Part shown: positions 62,717 through 64,000 of the stretch, in pieces
How the letters are laid out: every line of letters starts with the position of its first letter
How positions within the stretch are numbered: position 1 is the first letter of the stretch
DNA from: Polaromonas glacialis
Lineage (GTDB): Bacteria; Pseudomonadota; Gammaproteobacteria; Burkholderiales; Burkholderiaceae_C
DNA: 64,000 nt
Assembly (NCBI RefSeq): GCF_000709345.1
Contig: NZ_KL448323.1
Location: forward strand, 456,884 to 520,883
Direction of reading: 5' to 3'
Notes under the pieces: model-generated
The model's input: only the letters and a program-made list of their open reading frames with translations
Databases searched by the model: none
What the model was told of the DNA's origin: nothing
Made by a program: the position numbers and the translations under genes

Positions 62717-63462
62717 CCCTCAATTTCCTGATCGCCCCCGATTTTTCGCCCGAGCGTTTTGCCGGCTGGCACATGCTCAACACCCTGCTGCAGCGCCGCT
62801 CCGGCATCAGGCTGCACCTGCTGACCCCGGCCAGCCCGCCGGAACAATCCAGCCTGCTTGCCGGGGGCAACGTTGACCTGGTCTATGCCAACCCCTTCGA
62901 CGCCGTAGACATGATCCGCCAGCAGGGGTACGTGCCGTTCGCCCGGCCAGCCGGGAAGTCTGACGAGATGGTGATTGCCACCGCTGCCGAATCGGCCTTG
63001 CAACGGCTGGAGGACCTCCGGCCCGGCAGCCGAATTGCACTGACCGACAACAAGGATGTCAAGCTGATCGGCTTGCGCCTGCTGGAGCCGGCCGACCTGA
63101 CGGAGGCTCTGATCGAATGGGTGCCGGTGGACAGTTTTCAGGCGGCGGCGCGCCTGACGATCAAAGGCGAGGTGCAGGCCGGGTTTTTCCTGGCCGAAGC
63201 CTATGCGTCGCTGACACGCATGACCCGCAGCCAGCTGCGCGTGCTGGTGGAAAGCCGCATCAGCGACATCTCGCATGTGGTGCTGGCCCATCCGCGCATG
63301 GCCGGCGACCTGCCGCGCGTCAGCCAGGCCTTGCTCGGTATCGGCAGCGAGCCGGCCGACCGCGACGTGCTCGACGCGCTGGGCCTTCCCAAGGGGTTTG
63401 AACCCATGAGCCAGGAAGACGCGGAATTCATGATCGATCTGATGGACACACTTCTTGACTGA
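62713..63462 (+). CDS. PhnD-like substrate-binding protein
   Basis: The true start is ATG 62713 (MTLNFLIAPDFSPERFAGWH), overlapping the PAS stop by four bases; the open frame goes further left but only as antisense/out-of-frame of PAS. The 249-aa product has no signal peptide but its fold suits the phosphate/phosphonate-type periplasmic receptors (LLAGGNVDLVYANPFDAVDM). As a soluble cytoplasmic-looking receptor linked to roadblock and PAS genes it may be a sensor. Confidence 0.72.
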   Translation: MTLNFLIAPDFSPERFAGWHMLNTLLQRRSGIRLHLLTPASPPEQSSLLAGGNVDLVYANPFDAVDMIRQQGYVPFARPAGKSDEMVIATAAESALQRLEDLRPGSRIALTDNKDVKLIGLRLLEPADLTEALIEWVPVDSFQAAARLTIKGEVQAGFFLAEAYASLTRMTRSQLRVLVESRISDISHVVLAHPRMAGDLPRVSQALLGIGSEPADRDVLDALGLPKGFEPMSQEDAEFMIDLMDTLLD

Positions 63463-64000
63463 GCGCGCGCAAACGGCTGGCGCGGGGCCCGGCCCCCGAG
63501 TCGCCCGGCTGGCGGCAAGGCGGCATGCGCGGCGCATGCTGCGCGTTCCGGGCGACCCGGACGCCCACATGGCGCGTCTGCAGGCCACGCTCGAACTGCC
63601 CGGCGCCGAACCAGTGCAGGGGGCGCTGGCCGATCTGTTCGGTAGTTTCGGCACGCCACACGCAACGCTCAAGCGCACCGCCCTGCACCTGGCGAAAGGT
63701 CGGCTTTCGGCCCATGCGGCCCGCTGGTTCGAGGCGCAGCTCGACCAGGCGCCTTTGCCCGCCATCAACCCCCTGGCCACGCGATGGAGCGTGCTGGCCC
63801 ATCCTTCGGCCGACATTTCCACCCGCGCGCGGCGCTGCAGCGTGGACGATTCACGCCTGTTGGCCGGGCAGGCGGTGCTGGCCTTCGAGGCCCGGAACCA
63901 GACGGCCCAAAACGAATTCCTGCACCACTGCGTGACCTGCCATGACAACCTGGCCTTCATGCTGGCGCGGCGTGCATTGCGCCAGTCGGGCGCGGCCCTG
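63455..64000 (+). CDS. Hypothetical protein of the roadblock operon (partial, runs off the window)
   Basis: A TTG at 63455 overlaps the preceding stop by eight bases and opens a frame with no stop to the window end (182 codons): TERAQTAGAGPGPRVARLAA, then LATRWSVLAHPSADISTRAR, LHHCVTCHDNLAFMLARRAL. The HHCVTCHDNLA phrase has a CxxC pair. Family not recognised. It is surely co-translated with the previous gene. The complete length is unknown. Confidence 0.6.
   Translation, partial: MTERAQTAGAGPGPRVARLAARRHARRMLRVPGDPDAHMARLQATLELPGAEPVQGALADLFGSFGTPHATLKRTALHLAKGRLSAHAARWFEAQLDQAPLPAINPLATRWSVLAHPSADISTRARRCSVDDSRLLAGQAVLAFEARNQTAQNEFLHHCVTCHDNLAFMLARRALRQSGAAL

Noticed and set aside
62602..63960. 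Long minus-strand open frame opposite the PAS and receptor genes
   Set aside because: Shadow of GC-rich coding sequence on the plus strand; the plus-strand products have clear domains and overlapping stops/starts.

Overview
The window is a stretch of a high-GC betaproteobacterial chromosome, most likely family Comamonadaceae and Polaromonas-like. The call rests on the thrS-infC-rpmI-rplT-pheS-pheT-ihfA order, an ATC-started infC with the N-terminus usual in that family, a Bug-type tricarboxylate receptor and FisR/SQR/persulfide-dioxygenase sulfur genes. No species can be fixed from the sequence alone.

Layout. (1) 1-6.75 kb: core translation genes, then a MerR-like regulator and tRNA-Pro(GGG). 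(2) 6.75-35.5 kb: an integrative element of about 29 kb lodged at the 3' end of tRNA-Pro. It starts with a P4-type integrase and carries an AlpA-like regulator, a KilAC/Rha-type antirepressor, a structured leader, a replication initiator, a DnaB-like helicase, regulators and a 687-aa membrane/transglycosylase-like protein of phage type. Next come decayed ParB-like and terminase-small-subunit-like genes in a repeat-rich, AT-poor/AT-rich patchwork. The cargo is a type III restriction-modification pair, a large helicase with a C-terminal PD-(D/E)XK nuclease, a RelE/HigB-like toxin-antitoxin pair, and a run of exported small proteins and lipoproteins around a NucA/EndA-type nuclease plus its relic. 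A 96-bp repeat containing the tRNA terminator is present at both ends, with CCGGGGAACA repeats just inside. (3) 35.6-39.5 kb: TetR regulator with a perfect 26-bp palindrome and an ABC (MacB-like) efflux set whose membrane fusion gene is broken. (4) 39.6-56.8 kb: a sulfide/persulfide cluster. An ArsR-type regulator diverges from an eight-gene minus-strand run (RND pump, DUF2892, TolC, SQR, rhodaneses, OsmC); then a TsdA-like dihaem cytochrome, persulfide dioxygenase, hydrolase-rhodanese fusion, frameshifted ccoG, a degenerate ETHE1-like protein, a Rieske protein and divergent FisR. (5) 56.85-56.96 kb: a decayed third copy of the element's left end. (6) 57-64 kb: rdgC, Nudix, FAH hydrolase, Bug receptor, a monooxygenase-like protein and a roadblock/PAS/substrate-binding operon.

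Working together: the element looks like a P4-like satellite or reduced prophage that keeps integration, regulation and replication, has lost much of its packaging/partition functions and carries a defence module. The sulfur cluster would oxidise sulfide to persulfide (SQR), move it (rhodanese), oxidise it (persulfide dioxygenase) and handle thiosulfate (TsdA), with ArsR and FisR as likely persulfide sensors. The third att-like footprint at the far edge of that cluster suggests that both regions may have accreted at this tRNA locus. Several genes carry single-base losses, mostly in short homopolymers, so read-level confirmation matters before they are called true pseudogenes.
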